From: Roseicyclus marinus
GTDB taxonomy: Bacteria > Pseudomonadota > Alphaproteobacteria > Rhodobacterales > Rhodobacteraceae
Direction of reading: 5' to 3'
NCBI RefSeq assembly: GCF_036322625.1
Contig: NZ_AP027266.1
Span: forward strand, 685,001-749,000
Length of the DNA stretch: 64,000 nt
Within the stretch, counting starts at the first letter, position 1, and every line of letters begins with the position of its first letter. This document shows, piece by piece, positions 19,237 to 30,681 of the stretch. Under the pieces are notes generated by a model. It had not been told where the DNA came from. It searched no databases and saw only the letters and a list, made by a program, of their open reading frames with translations. The translations under genes were made by a program, and so were the position numbers.

Positions 19237-20030
19237 TGCGCGGGGCGGCCGGGTTTGTCCTTGCCGCCCTGCTTGCTGCCACGCCCGCTGCCGCCTGCGT
19301 CGCGCCGCCGTGGTCCGAGCGGGCCATGGCGGGATCGCTTGCACGTCTTGCCGATCCCGGCCCCGGCCCCGTCGCCGCCTGGTTCGAGGATCCCACCACC
19401 CGCTACGCCCATGCCGTTCTGGGCGACGGGATCGAGGCGGGCACGCTTGCCGTGCTTCTCTCCGATGATCCATCCTGCCCCGTCGCCCGCCTCCCCCTTC
19501 CCGAGGCGGAGGTGTTCGAGGATCTCGCCCCGCGCCTTGCCGATCTCGACGGGGACGGGCGGGCCGAGATCATCGTGGTGCAATCCCATCGTGACCTTGG
19601 CGCGCGGCTCGCGGTCTACGGGGTGACGCCGGAGGGTGGGGACCTCGGGCTTGTCGCGGCGACACCCAACATCGGGCGGCCCAACCGCTGGCTTGCCCCG
19701 GTGGCCGCCGCCGATCTGGACGGGGATGGCGCGACCGAAATCGCCTATGTCGACCGCCCCCATCTGGCCCGCACCCTGCGCGTCTGGCGCTTCGAGGGGG
19801 GCAGCCTGACCGAGATCGCGGCCCTGTCCGGCCTGACCAATCACCGGATCGGGGAGGCCTTCATCACAGGCGGGCTGCGCGATTGCGGCAGCGGCCCGGA
19901 AATCGTGCTGGCCGATGCCGATTGGTCGCGCGTGATGGCGGTGCGCCTGGGCGCGGATGGGCTGAGCGCGCGCCCCCTTGCGCCCTTTTCCCCCGCTGCC
20001 ATGGACGCGGCGCTGGCCTGCCGGGACTGA
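19236..20030 (+). CDS. Secreted FG-GAP/VCBS-repeat protein
   Basis: 264 residues. A signal peptide (GFVLAALLAATPAAA) is followed by a cysteine at the cleavage region. Two calcium-binding-like repeats, DLDGDGRAEI and DLDGDGATEI, sit in beta-propeller FG-GAP contexts, and the middle is LRVWRFEGG-type propeller strands. It is coupled to fdxE by a one-base overlap. I recall similar proteins after this ferredoxin in Rhodobacterales; no enzymatic role is evident. It probably acts as a periplasmic or exported structural protein. Confidence 0.65.
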
Positions 20031-20035
20031 CCCGT

Positions 20036-20070
20036 CCTTCATCTTGGCCCGAAAACTCCCGCCGGAGGCT
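20036..20070. repeat. Dispersed GC-rich intergenic repeat, copy 1
   Basis: The 23 bases at 20037-20059 (CTTCATCTTGGCCCGAAAAC followed by TCC) recur exactly in inverted orientation at 34517-34539. The following CGCCGGAGGC matches the arm of the copy at 40061. It lies between convergent ends and the aspS promoter region. Confidence 0.7.
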
Positions 20071-20165
20071 CCCGCAGCCTGCCACTTGCGCCCCGCCGGG
20101 GTTGACTTCGACGCGCGCCGGCGGTCTATCGGCGCGACGCCAGAACCGCCCGAAGGGACCCGAAA

Positions 20166-21953
20166 ATGCACGCCTACCGCAGCCATACCTGCGCCGCCCT
20201 GACCGCCGCCGAAACCGGTCAGACTGTCCGCCTTTCGGGCTGGGTGCATCGTCGGCGCGATCACGGCGGGGTCATCTTCATCGATCTGCGCGACCATTAC
20301 GGGATCACGCAGGTGCTCTGCGATCCCGACAGCCCGGTCTTTTCCAAGGTGGAAAAGCTGCGCGCCGAATATTGCATCCGCATCGACGGCGTGGTGAAGG
20401 CGCGCGATCCCTCGCTCGTGAACCCGAAACTGCCCACCGGCGAGATCGAGGTCTTCATCCGCGACATGGAGGTTCTGGGCGGGGTTGCGGGCGATCTGCC
20501 GCTGCAGGTCTTCGGCGATCAGGATTACCCCGAGGAAACGCGGCTGAAATACCGCTACCTCGACCTGCGCCGCGAGGCGATGCAGGAGAACATGAAGCTG
20601 CGCTCCGATGTCGTGGCCTCGATCCGGCGGCGGATGTGGGACCTGGGCTTCCGTGAATACCAGACGCCGATCATCACCGCCTCCAGCCCCGAGGGGGCGC
20701 GCGATTTCCTGGTGCCGAGCCGCCTTCACCCCGGCAAGTTCTATGCGCTGCCGCAGGCGCCCCAGCAGTTCAAGCAGCTCCTGATGGTGTCGGGCTTTGA
20801 CCGCTATTTCCAGATCGCGCCCTGTTTCCGCGACGAGGATCCGCGCGCCGACCGTTCGCCCACCGATTTCTACCAGCTCGACATGGAGATGTCCTTTGTC
20901 GAGCAGGAAGACGTATTCGCCACCGTCGGCCCGGTGCTGCAGGGCGTGTTCGAGGAATTCGGCGGCGAGCGTCGCACCGACCCGGCGGATCAATGGCCGC
21001 GCATCTCCTATGCCGAGGCCGCGCTGAAATACGGCACGGACAAGCCCGACCTGCGCAACCCGATCGAGATGCAGGTGGTGTCCGAGCATTTCAAAGGCTC
21101 GGGTTTCGCGATTTTCGCGAAGATCCTCGAACAGGAGGGAACGCAGGTCCGCGCCATTCCCGCGCCGACGGGCGGGTCGCGCAAGTTCTGCGACCGGATG
21201 AATTCCTGGGCGCAGGGGCAGGGCCTGCCGGGGATGGGCTATATCTTCTGGCGCGATGCCGAGGATGGCAGCCTCGAGGCCGCTGGCCCCTTGGCCAAGA
21301 ACATCGGGCCGGAGCGGACCGAGGCGATCCGCGCCCAGCTTGGCCTGAAAGCGGGCGATGCGGCGTTTTTCCTGGCGGGCAAGCCCGCGGAATTCGAAGC
21401 CGTCGCGGGCCGCGCGCGCACGGCCATCGGGCAGGAGCTGGGCCTGATCGACGAGGGGCGGTTCGCCTTCGCCTGGATCGTCGATTTCCCGATGTACGAG
21501 CGCGACGAGACGACCGGCAAGATCGACTTTTCCCACAACCCCTTCTCCATGCCGCAGGGCGGTCTCGACGCACTGTCGGGCGATCCGCTCAAGGTTCTGG
21601 GCTACCAGTACGATCTGGCCTGCAACGGCTACGAGGTAATCTCGGGGGCGATCCGCAACCACAAGCCCGAGATCATGTTCAAGGCGTTCGAATTGGCAGG
21701 TTACGGCGAGGAGGAAGTGCGCAAGCGCTTCGGCGGCATGGTCAATGCCTTCCAGTTCGGCGCACCGCCCCATGGCGGCTGTGCGGCGGGCATCGACCGG
21801 TTGGTGATGATCCTGGCGGGCACGTCGAACATCCGCGAGGTGATCCTGTTCCCGATGAACCAGCGCGCCGAAGACCTGATGATGAACGCACCCTCGGAGC
21901 CCACCAGCGACCAGCTGATGGAACTGGGCCTGCGGGTGATCCCGCGCGACTGA
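20166..21953 (+). CDS. aspS: Aspartyl-tRNA synthetase
   Basis: 595 residues, bacterial-type class II synthetase. Anticodon-binding OB fold at the N-terminus ([12 protein letters not shown]), motif 2 in [10 protein letters not shown], a bacterial GAD insertion in the middle (about 290-420), and motif 3 GIDRLVMI near the end. AAGGGA precedes the ATG. Whether it also charges tRNA-Asn depends on gatCAB, which is not in the window. Confidence 0.96.
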   Translation: MHAYRSHTCAALTAAETGQTVRLSGWVHRRRDHGGVIFIDLRDHYGITQVLCDPDSPVFSKVEKLRAEYCIRIDGVVKARDPSLVNPKLPTGEIEVFIRDMEVLGGVAGDLPLQVFGDQDYPEETRLKYRYLDLRREAMQENMKLRSDVVASIRRRMWDLGFREYQTPIITASSPEGARDFLVPSRLHPGKFYALPQAPQQFKQLLMVSGFDRYFQIAPCFRDEDPRADRSPTDFYQLDMEMSFVEQEDVFATVGPVLQGVFEEFGGERRTDPADQWPRISYAEAALKYGTDKPDLRNPIEMQVVSEHFKGSGFAIFAKILEQEGTQVRAIPAPTGGSRKFCDRMNSWAQGQGLPGMGYIFWRDAEDGSLEAAGPLAKNIGPERTEAIRAQLGLKAGDAAFFLAGKPAEFEAVAGRARTAIGQELGLIDEGRFAFAWIVDFPMYERDETTGKIDFSHNPFSMPQGGLDALSGDPLKVLGYQYDLACNGYEVISGAIRNHKPEIMFKAFELAGYGEEEVRKRFGGMVNAFQFGAPPHGGCAAGIDRLVMILAGTSNIREVILFPMNQRAEDLMMNAPSEPTSDQLMELGLRVIPRD

Positions 21954-22010
21954 CGCCTGCGGGGGCCGATGTAGCGACCGCTTCCCCCTGCCATGGATCG
22001 GCGGGGGGCG

Positions 22011-22721
22011 TTACATGGCCAGGGGCAATCCCGCGACCCGATGCGACAGGAACTGGTGCAGGGCCAGGCGTGCGGCGGGGTCGAGCGTGGCCGGCGGCAG
22101 GTCCTTGGCGCGGTCTTCCAGCGCGCCGTCCTGCGCGCTGCGCGCAACCCCCAGAAGAAACCGACGCAGGTAGCCCACGGGCAGGTCGTCCTGCGCCAGC
22201 AAGTCCATCGCATGGCTCAGATCCTCGCGATAGGCGATCAGGTCGGGCGTGACGCGCCCGCCCTCTGCCACGCGGGGCAGCTTGGGGCGCAACGTGTCGG
22301 GCAGATGGGCGAGGATGGCCGCCTGGAATGCCGCAAGCGTTTCGAGCGGTTTGGGCAGAAAGCCATCGGCCCCGGCGCCCATGGCCTCCGCCGCAGCCGT
22401 ATCGCGATCCGCCCCTGATGTGCCGAGCACGACCGGCACGCGGGGCTGTAGCGCGCTGATATGCGCGATGAGGTCAAGGCCGGACCCGTCGGGCAGGCCA
22501 AGGTCCACTATGGCGACCGAGGGGCGGTAGACATTCAGATGCCGCCGTGCGGAGGCGATGCAATCGGCCCGCCGGATGCGCGCCCCCGACCGCAGGCACA
22601 AGAGCCGCATCGCCTCGGACGCGTAGCGGCTGTCCTCCACCACAAGGATGGTGAGGCCGAGGAACGGCCGCTCGGGCGTCGGGCGCGGTCGGCCCGCCAG
22701 ATTGTGCAAGATATCGTCCAT
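22011..22721 (-). CDS. Single-domain response regulator with helical C-terminal extension
   Basis: 236 residues. The receiver domain (about 20-140) begins ILVVEDSRYASEAM. The phospho-acceptor aspartate lies in IVDLGLPDG, the conserved threonine/serine in GTSG, and the lysine in PKPLE. The last ~95 residues are helical and Leu/Ala-rich with no recognised DNA-binding motif. No histidine kinase is adjacent. A frame continuing upstream of MDDILHN is not conserved. Its role and partner are unknown. Confidence 0.7.
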   Translation of the reverse strand: MDDILHNLAGRPRPTPERPFLGLTILVVEDSRYASEAMRLLCLRSGARIRRADCIASARRHLNVYRPSVAIVDLGLPDGSGLDLIAHISALQPRVPVVLGTSGADRDTAAAEAMGAGADGFLPKPLETLAAFQAAILAHLPDTLRPKLPRVAEGGRVTPDLIAYREDLSHAMDLLAQDDLPVGYLRRFLLGVARSAQDGALEDRAKDLPPATLDPAARLALHQFLSHRVAGLPLAM

Positions 22722-22902
22722 CTTTCCCCGGCCCCCTGGTGCTTGCCCCGGGCGGTGCAGACCTGCCCGAGTCGCTGTCAGCGTCCGATTAGGGCGGCGC
22801 AAGGTTGAGCTTTGGTTAACTTGCCGCCTGCGGCGCTTCATCCCTTGGCAGGGCGGGTGCGTGCGGCCATATCTCGGCCAAGCCAAGAAGGAGGATGCGC
22901 CC

Positions 22903-23307
22903 ATGATCGGTCGCCTGAACCATGTCGCCATCGCCGTTCCCGATCTGGAGGCCGCGGCCGCGCAATACCGCGACACGCTGGGCGCGAAGGTGAACCCGCC
23001 GCAGGACGAACCCGACCACGGCGTGACGGTCGTCTTCATCGAATTGCCCAATACCAAGATCGAATTGCTCTACCCGTTGGGCGAGAATTCCCCGATCCAG
23101 GGTTTCCTGGACAAGAACCCCTCGGGCGGCATCCACCATGTCTGCTACGAGGTCGAGGATATCCTGGCCGCGCGCGACAGGCTGAAGGCGGCGGGCGCGC
23201 GGGTGCTGGGGACGGGCGAGCCCAAGATCGGCGCGCATGGCAAGCCGGTCCTGTTCCTGCATCCCAAGGATTTCACCGGAACCCTCGTCGAGCTGGAGCA
23301 GGTCTGA
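22903..23307 (+). CDS. mce: Methylmalonyl-CoA epimerase
   Basis: 134 residues, vicinal-oxygen-chelate fold. It racemises methylmalonyl-CoA in propionyl-CoA assimilation. Metal-binding His in RLNHVAIAV, a second in GGIHHVCYEV, and the acidic ligand in TLVELEQV; the ELLYPLG strand is typical. GAAGGAGG lies eight bases before the ATG. TGATG overlap with the DUF1467 gene. Confidence 0.92.
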   Translation: MIGRLNHVAIAVPDLEAAAAQYRDTLGAKVNPPQDEPDHGVTVVFIELPNTKIELLYPLGENSPIQGFLDKNPSGGIHHVCYEVEDILAARDRLKAAGARVLGTGEPKIGAHGKPVLFLHPKDFTGTLVELEQV

Positions 23308-23588
23308 TGGGTGTTGTCACGGGTCTCGTTCTTTACGCCATCATCTGGTTCATGACGCTGTTCGTCGTGCTGCAGGTGGGCGTGACCAGCCAGTCGGATG
23401 CGGGCGAGCGGGTGATGGGCACCCATGGCTCCGCCCCGGTGAACCCGCAGCTCAAGCGGCGTTTTCTCGTGACCTCGGGTGTCGCGGCGGTGATCTGGGC
23501 GATGATCGCGGGCGTCATCCTGAGCGGCGTCATCACGATCGAGGATATCGACCTGTTCACCCGGTTCGGGATGGGGCAGCCCGGTTGA
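23307..23588 (+). CDS. DUF1467 small membrane protein
   Basis: 93 residues with two membrane helices (about 5-26 and 55-75) around a VGVTSQSDAGE loop, as in DUF1467. Alphaproteobacteria often carry it directly after mce. Its 3' end overlaps the convergent EI24 gene by 32 bases. Function unknown. Confidence 0.8.
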   Translation: MGVVTGLVLYAIIWFMTLFVVLQVGVTSQSDAGERVMGTHGSAPVNPQLKRRFLVTSGVAAVIWAMIAGVILSGVITIEDIDLFTRFGMGQPG

Positions 23589-24264
23589 GCGTGTGATAGA
23601 GATGGGTGAAGGTCGCGGCGCCCAGGATCGGCACCAGCAGGTTCACCACCGGGATCGTAAGCGGCACGGCCATCAGCACGCCTGCTGCAAACAGCGTTCC
23701 TGAATTGCGCCGCCGGAACGCCTGCGCGCCGGCCGCATCGGTGCGGCGCAGGGCGACGAGCTGGCCGTATTCCCGGCCCAGCAAGAAGCCGTTGACCACC
23801 CAGAACAGGATCGGCGCGATTGGCGCGAACATGAGGTAGGCCACCAGCGCCACGAGGTTCACGCCCAGCACCACCCCCAGAAACCGCGCGGCATCGCCTA
23901 TCCCCTCCAAAAGGCCGATGCTGCGCGCGGGGGGCAGGCCGGGGTAATGGCGATCTTCCACCGCATCGGCCACCCGTTCGAGGAAAATCCCCATGAAGGC
24001 CGAGGCGACGGGCACCATCAGGAAGACCGACAGGACAAGGAAGATCGGCACCGCCGCCCAGCTGATCGCCGCCTCGGCCCATGTGATCTGGCCGATCCAG
24101 GGCAGGGTGAAGGCGTCGGGCAAAAGCCAGCCCACAAGCGCCACGAAGGCGATGTAAAAGCCCAGCAACAGCGCGAGCGTCAGCCCGATGCCCAGGGCCA
24201 GCACCAACAGAAAGCGGCGGTCCGAAACCTGTCCCAAGGCCTTGAGAAAGGCGGAGAGGATCAT
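23557..24264 (-). CDS. EI24-family integral membrane protein (CysZ-like)
   Basis: 235 residues with four or more hydrophobic helices (about 20-45, 70-95, 125-160, 200-225). Characteristic blocks are FLERVADAVEDRHYP, APIAPILFWVVNGFLLGREY and the C-terminal THLYHTLNR. The family includes sulfate permease CysZ, but many alphaproteobacterial members have no known substrate. It overlaps the upstream nitroreductase stop by four bases, so they form a two-gene operon. Confidence 0.75.
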   Translation of the reverse strand: MILSAFLKALGQVSDRRFLLVLALGIGLTLALLLGFYIAFVALVGWLLPDAFTLPWIGQITWAEAAISWAAVPIFLVLSVFLMVPVASAFMGIFLERVADAVEDRHYPGLPPARSIGLLEGIGDAARFLGVVLGVNLVALVAYLMFAPIAPILFWVVNGFLLGREYGQLVALRRTDAAGAQAFRRRNSGTLFAAGVLMAVPLTIPVVNLLVPILGAATFTHLYHTLNRAAPSRTG

Positions 24265-24842
24265 GTGTCGATCCAGTCCGTGATCGCGTCGAGATCGGGG
24301 CGGGGGCGTTCCATCGGCTCACCCTTGGGGGTGCCCAGATGGACGAAACCGGCCACGGTCGCGGGCGGCTCCAACCCGAGGCCCGCGCGCAGGAAATCGC
24401 GGTCGCGCGCCATCCAGCCGGTCAGCCAATGCCCGCCGAACCCTGCCGCCTCGGCCGCGTTCACAAGGCTGAGACAGGCAAGGCCCGCCGTCTGTTCCTG
24501 TTCCACCAGCGGGATCGGCGTATCGGGGCGCGGGGTGGATATGACGGCTACCGTCATCGGCGCGTCGAGAAAGGCCTGGGCCTGTTTGACCAGTTTTTCG
24601 GGGTCGCGGCCCTGTGCCGTGCCGATGTCTTGCGTGATGCGGGCCAGCCGGTCGACGGCGGGTTTGCGCAGCACGGCAAAGCGGAAGGGGACGAGTTTCC
24701 CGTGATCGGGCACGCGGGCGGCGGCGGTCAAGAGCCGGGTGAGCGTGGCGTCATCGGGGGTGGGCGTCGCAAGCATCCGCACCGGGACCGAGCGACGGGA
24801 CAGGAGAAACTCCAGGGGGGTGCGCGTGTTCATGCCGCTCAT
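24261..24842 (-). CDS. Nitroreductase-family flavoprotein
   Basis: 193 residues. An FMN-dependent oxidoreductase of the nitroreductase superfamily: RRSVPVR and VPDHGKLVPFRF bind FMN phosphate, and the C-terminus carries GFVHLGTPKG. Shorter than typical NfsB and close to the YdjA-like group. Natural substrate unknown. Two starts are possible (MSGMNTRTP at 24842 or MNTRTP at 24833); neither has a clear ribosome site. Confidence 0.75.
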   Translation of the reverse strand: MSGMNTRTPLEFLLSRRSVPVRMLATPTPDDATLTRLLTAAARVPDHGKLVPFRFAVLRKPAVDRLARITQDIGTAQGRDPEKLVKQAQAFLDAPMTVAVISTPRPDTPIPLVEQEQTAGLACLSLVNAAEAAGFGGHWLTGWMARDRDFLRAGLGLEPPATVAGFVHLGTPKGEPMERPRPDLDAITDWIDT

Positions 24843-24943
24843 GTCAGGTGTCTTGGGCCGGGGATCAAGGGGGAAGCGGACCGTTGATCAACCCGATGCA
24901 GGACGGGTGCGGAAAACTGCAGTTTTTCGATGTCTCGGCGCGG

Positions 24944-27676
24944 TCAGGTCTTTTTGGTCGCCGCCTTGGGCTTCGGTTTCGCCGCCGCCTTGGTCTTGGT
25001 GGTCTTGGCGGCCTTTGGCTTGGCAGCTTTTGCCTTTGCCTTGCCCTTGGCGGGGGCTTTCGCGGCCTTTTCGGCGATCCATTCGACCGCCTGTTCCAGT
25101 GTCACCGCCTCGGGGGCGATATCCTTGGGGATCGTGGCGTTGACCTTGTCCCATTTCACGTAAGGCCCGTAGCGTCCCGGCATGACCTGGATGGGTCCGC
25201 CATGTTCGGGATGCTCGCCCAGTTCCTTGAGCGGGGCGGCGGCCGATCCGCGCCCGCTGCGGCCCGCGGCCTTGGCCGCCAGCAATTCCACCGCGCGGTT
25301 CATGCCGATGGTCCAGACCTCTTCCACATCGGGGAGATTGGCGTAGAGCGGCTTGGCGGCTTCCTTGGCCTTGTAGCTGACATAGGGGCCGAAGCGGCCG
25401 ATCGCGGCCTCGACCGGCGCGCCATCCTCGGGGTGGGGGCCGACCATGCGCGGCAGCGACAGAAGCTTGAGCGCCTTGTCGATGTCCATCGCATCGGCCT
25501 GCCAACCCTTGGGCAGGGAGGCGCGCTTGGGTTTGGGATTGTCCTCGGTCGCGTCGCCCAGCTGCACATAGGGGCCAAAGCGCCCATCGCGCAGCGTCAC
25601 GGGTTCCGACGTATCGGGATCGACGCCCAGCATCTTGCCATCCGGGCCGATGGCCGTGCCGTCATCGCCCTCGGGGTTCGGGGGGCCGAAGGGGCGGGTG
25701 TAGCGGCATTCGGGATAGTTCGAGCAGCCGATGAAGGCCCCGCCCGAGCGCGCGGTCCGCATCGATAGCCGCCCCGCGCCGCAAGACGGGCAGGCGCGCG
25801 GGTCGGACCCGTCGGGGCGCGGCGGGAAGAGATGCGGCTCCAGCACCTCGTTGATCTTGTCGAGCACATCGGTGATGCGCAGTTCCGAGGTTTCCGACAG
25901 CGAGGCCGAGAAATCGCGCCAGAAAGCGGTCAGAACATCCTTGTAGGCGCGGTCGCCCGCGCTGACCTCGTCGAGCTGGTTTTCCAGATCGGCGGTGAAG
26001 TCGTATTCGACGTAGCGGCGGAAGTAATTGACGAGGAATGCCGTGACGAGCCGCCCCTTGTCCTCTGGGATGAGGCGGTTCTTGTCCTTGCGGACGTAGC
26101 CGCGCGCCACGATCGTGTCGAGGATGCTGGCATAGGTCGAGGGTCGCCCGATGCCCAGTTCCTCCATCCGCTTGACCAGTGTCGCCTCGGTGTAGCGGGG
26201 GGGGGCTTGGGTGAAATGCTGCTGGCCGAGCGTCGCGCCATCGGCGGACAAAAGGGCGGCATCGGATGTAGCGAGATCGCCGGTCCGCGTCGTCGCACCG
26301 TCGCCCGACAGCTTTTTCCATTCGCCCTTGAGCGCATCGGCGGCGGGTTTCAACGCCTCGCCACGCGCCATCTGCGGCAGGCGGCGGCTGTCCTCGTCGG
26401 TCTCGTCGTCGCGGCCTTCCTCGTAGACCTTGAGGAAACCGTCGAACAGCACGACCTGCCCGGTGGCGCGCAATTCGACCTGCGCATCGGCGCTGGCGAT
26501 GGTGACGGTGGTGCGTTCGAGGCGGGCGGCCTCCATCTGGCTGGCGATGGTGCGCTTCCAGATCAGGTCGTAAAGCTTGCGCTGGTCATCCTCGGACAGG
26601 CGGATGTCGTCGGGCGATTTCGACAGGTCCGTGGGCCGGATGCATTCATGCGCTTCCTGCGCATTCTTGGCCTTGTTCTTGTACATGCGCGGATCGGCGG
26701 GGACGTAATTTGCCCCGTAACGCGCCTTGATCGTGTCGCGGGCGGCGTGGACGGCCTCGGGGGCCATGTCGATGCCGTCGGTCCGCATGTAGGTGATGTG
26801 GCCCGCCTCATAGAGACGCTGGGCCGCGTTCATCGTCTGGCGCGCGCCCATGCCGTATTTGCGGCTCGCCTCCTGCTGGAGGGTGGAGGTCATGAAGGGC
26901 GGCGCGGGGTTGCGGTTGGCGGGCTTGGCCTCGACATCGGTGACGCTGAGCGCGCGGGAGGCGACGGCCTGCACGGCAAGGCCCGCTTCGGCGGCGGTGG
27001 CCAGGTCATAGCGGTCGAGTTTCTTGCCGCGCAGATGGGTCAGGCGCGCCTCGACCTCTTGCCCGCGGGGCGTTTGCAGCATGGCGCGGACCGACCAGTA
27101 TTCGCGGGCGCGGAAAGCCTCGATCTCCATCTCGCGGTCGGTGATGATGCGCAGTGCCACCGATTGCACGCGGCCCGCCGATTTCGCGCCGGGCAGCTTG
27201 CGCCATAGCACCGGCGAGAGGTTGAAGCCCACAAGGTAATCCAGCGCGCGGCGGGCGAGATAGGCCTCGACCAGTTCCATATCGACCTGACGGGGCTTTT
27301 TCATCGCCTCGGTCACGGCGGATTTTGTGATGGCGTTGAAGACCACGCGGCTGACCTCGGTGCCGGATTTGATCGCCTTTTGCTTGGTCAGGGCTTCCTG
27401 GAGGTGCCAGGAAATCGCCTCTCCCTCGCGGTCGGGGTCGGTGGCGAGGATCAGGACGGGGTCGGATTTCAGCGCCTCGGCGATGGCTTTGACATGCTTG
27501 CGACTGTCGGTTGCGATTTCCCATTCCATGGCGAATCCCGCCTCGGGGTCGACCGATCCGTCCTTGGAAGGCAGGTCGCGGACATGGCCGTAGGAGGCGA
27601 GAACGGTGTAGTCGCTGCCCAGATACTTGTTGATTGTCTTGGCCTTGGCGGGCGATTCGACGACGACGACGGGCAT
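24944..27676 (-). CDS. topA: DNA topoisomerase I
   Basis: 910 residues. It relaxes negative supercoils. The Toprim domain begins VVVESPAKAKTINKYLG with acidic DPDREGEA; catalytic Y296 is in HITYMRTDG. A C4 zinc-ribbon CPSCGAGRL...CSNYPEC lies at about residues 645-672, followed by several alphaproteobacterial repeat units ending FGPYV. A Lys/Ala-rich tail (about 870-910) likely binds DNA. The start is MPVVVVESP; the longer frame upstream is not conserved. Confidence 0.96.
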   Translation of the reverse strand: MPVVVVESPAKAKTINKYLGSDYTVLASYGHVRDLPSKDGSVDPEAGFAMEWEIATDSRKHVKAIAEALKSDPVLILATDPDREGEAISWHLQEALTKQKAIKSGTEVSRVVFNAITKSAVTEAMKKPRQVDMELVEAYLARRALDYLVGFNLSPVLWRKLPGAKSAGRVQSVALRIITDREMEIEAFRAREYWSVRAMLQTPRGQEVEARLTHLRGKKLDRYDLATAAEAGLAVQAVASRALSVTDVEAKPANRNPAPPFMTSTLQQEASRKYGMGARQTMNAAQRLYEAGHITYMRTDGIDMAPEAVHAARDTIKARYGANYVPADPRMYKNKAKNAQEAHECIRPTDLSKSPDDIRLSEDDQRKLYDLIWKRTIASQMEAARLERTTVTIASADAQVELRATGQVVLFDGFLKVYEEGRDDETDEDSRRLPQMARGEALKPAADALKGEWKKLSGDGATTRTGDLATSDAALLSADGATLGQQHFTQAPPRYTEATLVKRMEELGIGRPSTYASILDTIVARGYVRKDKNRLIPEDKGRLVTAFLVNYFRRYVEYDFTADLENQLDEVSAGDRAYKDVLTAFWRDFSASLSETSELRITDVLDKINEVLEPHLFPPRPDGSDPRACPSCGAGRLSMRTARSGGAFIGCSNYPECRYTRPFGPPNPEGDDGTAIGPDGKMLGVDPDTSEPVTLRDGRFGPYVQLGDATEDNPKPKRASLPKGWQADAMDIDKALKLLSLPRMVGPHPEDGAPVEAAIGRFGPYVSYKAKEAAKPLYANLPDVEEVWTIGMNRAVELLAAKAAGRSGRGSAAAPLKELGEHPEHGGPIQVMPGRYGPYVKWDKVNATIPKDIAPEAVTLEQAVEWIAEKAAKAPAKGKAKAKAAKPKAAKTTKTKAAAKPKPKAATKKT

Positions 27677-27765
27677 GCGGAACTTCCTGTTGGGCCGGGG
27701 GGCCATGTGGCGGCGGACCATGTGGGGTCTGGGCCCGGCTTGTCAATGCGGCAGGGGATGAGGGG

Positions 27766-27790
27766 AAAAGCCCGCATTTTCAATGCGGGA
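27766..27790 (-). terminator. Rho-independent terminator downstream of dprA
   Basis: Read on the minus strand: stem CCCGCATT / AATGCGGG with a 3-base loop, then CTTTTC. It lies 28 bases after the dprA stop and separates dprA from topA. Confidence 0.75.
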
Positions 27791-27817
27791 ATTCCTGTCG
27801 CGGCGGAAAGGCCGTCG

Positions 27818-29020
27818 TCAGCTGCGGGCGACCATGCCGCCTGCGCCGCGCGTGATGCGGCCTGCCATTTCGAGAATGGCAAGCGCCTGGGCCACGGCGC
27901 GGGGCGGTTGGCCAAGGCTGCGGATCAGCTGATCCTCGGCCACGGGGGTTTCGGTGAGGATGGCGAGAATGGCGCCTTCGACGCCGCCTTGGGGGGCGGG
28001 TGTGCTGGGGTTTTGTGCGGCTTCCGGGCGGTGGGGCCGCTTGGGCGCGGCGGTGGGATTGCCAAGGATTTCAAGGACATCCTCGGCGTTGCGGATCAGG
28101 GCTGCGCCGTCGCGGATCAAGAGATTGCCGCCGCCCGCGCGGCTGTCGAGCGGGTGACCGGGCACGGCCATGACCTCGCGCCCCTGTTCCAATGCAAGGC
28201 GCGCGGTGATGAGGGAACCCGAGCGCACGGCGGCCTCCACCACGATGACGGCCTGGGCGAGGCCCGCCACGATCCGGTTGCGGCGGGGGAAGTGGCGGGC
28301 CTGCGGTTCGCAGCCGAAGGGCATTTCCGAAACGACAAGTCCGCGTTGGGCGATGTCGTGGAAAAGGCCCGTGTTTTCAGTCGGGTAGATCACATCGAGC
28401 CCGCCCGCCATCACCGCGATCGTGCCGGTGTCGAGGCTGGCGCGATGGGCGAGCGCGTCGATGCCGCGCGCAAGGCCGGAGGCGATGACAAACCCCGCCG
28501 CACCCAGATCGGCGGCGAGGCTGCGGGCCATCCGACTGCCGAGCGCGGAGGCGTTGCGGGTGCCGACGAGGGCCAGAACAGGCTTTGAAAACAGGGTGTT
28601 ATGGCCCTTGACCCAGAGAAGGGGCGGGGCGTCGGGGATGCCTGCGAGGGATGCGGGATAATCGGGATCGCCAAGGCAAAGGAGCGCGGCGCCCATGCGT
28701 TTGGCGGCTTTCAGTTCGGCCAGCGCCACCGGTTCGGGGCAGGGCTGGTAGCTGTCGACCCCGGCAGCGCGGGCGATTTGTGGCAATATCTCAAGCGCTT
28801 GGCTGGCTGACCCGTGTTCGGCCATGAGGCGCAGATAGGTGGCGGGACCGACGCGCCGGGAGCGGATGAGGCGCAGGCGGGCGAGCCGTTCAGCAGGATC
28901 GCGGACGGGGGGCGGGATGTAGGAGGTGGACGCTTCGAAAAAGGCGTCATCCCCGAAATCCCGCCAAGTGTCGGGCCGGGCGATGGGGGCGGCGGGCGAG
29001 GATTCGGAGAGGCTCCACAT
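27818..29020 (-). CDS. dprA: DNA-processing protein DprA
   Basis: 400 residues. It protects incoming single-stranded DNA and loads RecA during transformation, and is also needed in recipients of Rhodobacter-type gene transfer agents. Rossmann-fold motifs ALVGTRNASALGSRMA, SGLARGIDALAH, FPRRNRIVAGL and GSLITA are present. An N-terminal SAM-like and a C-terminal winged-helix (about 340-400) flank the core. The start is the ATG at 29020; an in-frame extension is not conserved. A CtrA-like box lies just upstream. Confidence 0.93.
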   Translation of the reverse strand: MWSLSESSPAAPIARPDTWRDFGDDAFFEASTSYIPPPVRDPAERLARLRLIRSRRVGPATYLRLMAEHGSASQALEILPQIARAAGVDSYQPCPEPVALAELKAAKRMGAALLCLGDPDYPASLAGIPDAPPLLWVKGHNTLFSKPVLALVGTRNASALGSRMARSLAADLGAAGFVIASGLARGIDALAHRASLDTGTIAVMAGGLDVIYPTENTGLFHDIAQRGLVVSEMPFGCEPQARHFPRRNRIVAGLAQAVIVVEAAVRSGSLITARLALEQGREVMAVPGHPLDSRAGGGNLLIRDGAALIRNAEDVLEILGNPTAAPKRPHRPEAAQNPSTPAPQGGVEGAILAILTETPVAEDQLIRSLGQPPRAVAQALAILEMAGRITRGAGGMVARS

Positions 29021-29043
29021 GCGCCGAGACTGGCGGCAATCGG

Positions 29044-29058
29044 TTAACGGATGCTTAC
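29044..29058. promoter_or_regulatory. Candidate CtrA box upstream of dprA
   Basis: TTAA-N7-TTAC at 29044-29058 matches seven of eight bases of the CtrA consensus TTAA-N7-TTAA, 24 bp upstream of the dprA start. A further TTAA lies at 29097-29100. CtrA control of competence and GTA-recipient genes, including dprA, is reported in Rhodobacter capsulatus. Confidence 0.4.
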
Positions 29059-29215
29059 CAAAACTGAACGGAATGGCGGCATCCGTTGCCGAAAGGTTAA
29101 ATTTCGGCGGCACATCTTGATGGATCGTTAAGGCCGCGCGCGGCTTGCAAGGTTTCGTCAGGAAACCCTGCGTGAGGGGGGTGTCGGGCGGCCCGATGCC
29201 GCCCATCCCCGCCCG

Positions 29216-30640
<1,425 letters not shown>

Positions 30641-30681
30641 CGGGCCTCCGGTTTGCGGGGTGATTTGCTGAAGATGCAAAA

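Noticed and set aside
24883-24926. Palindromes GTTGATCAAC and AAAACTGCAGTTTT between nitroreductase and topA
   Set aside because: Perfect but short; no spacing or consensus links them to a known regulator, and FNR would need a 4-bp spacer.
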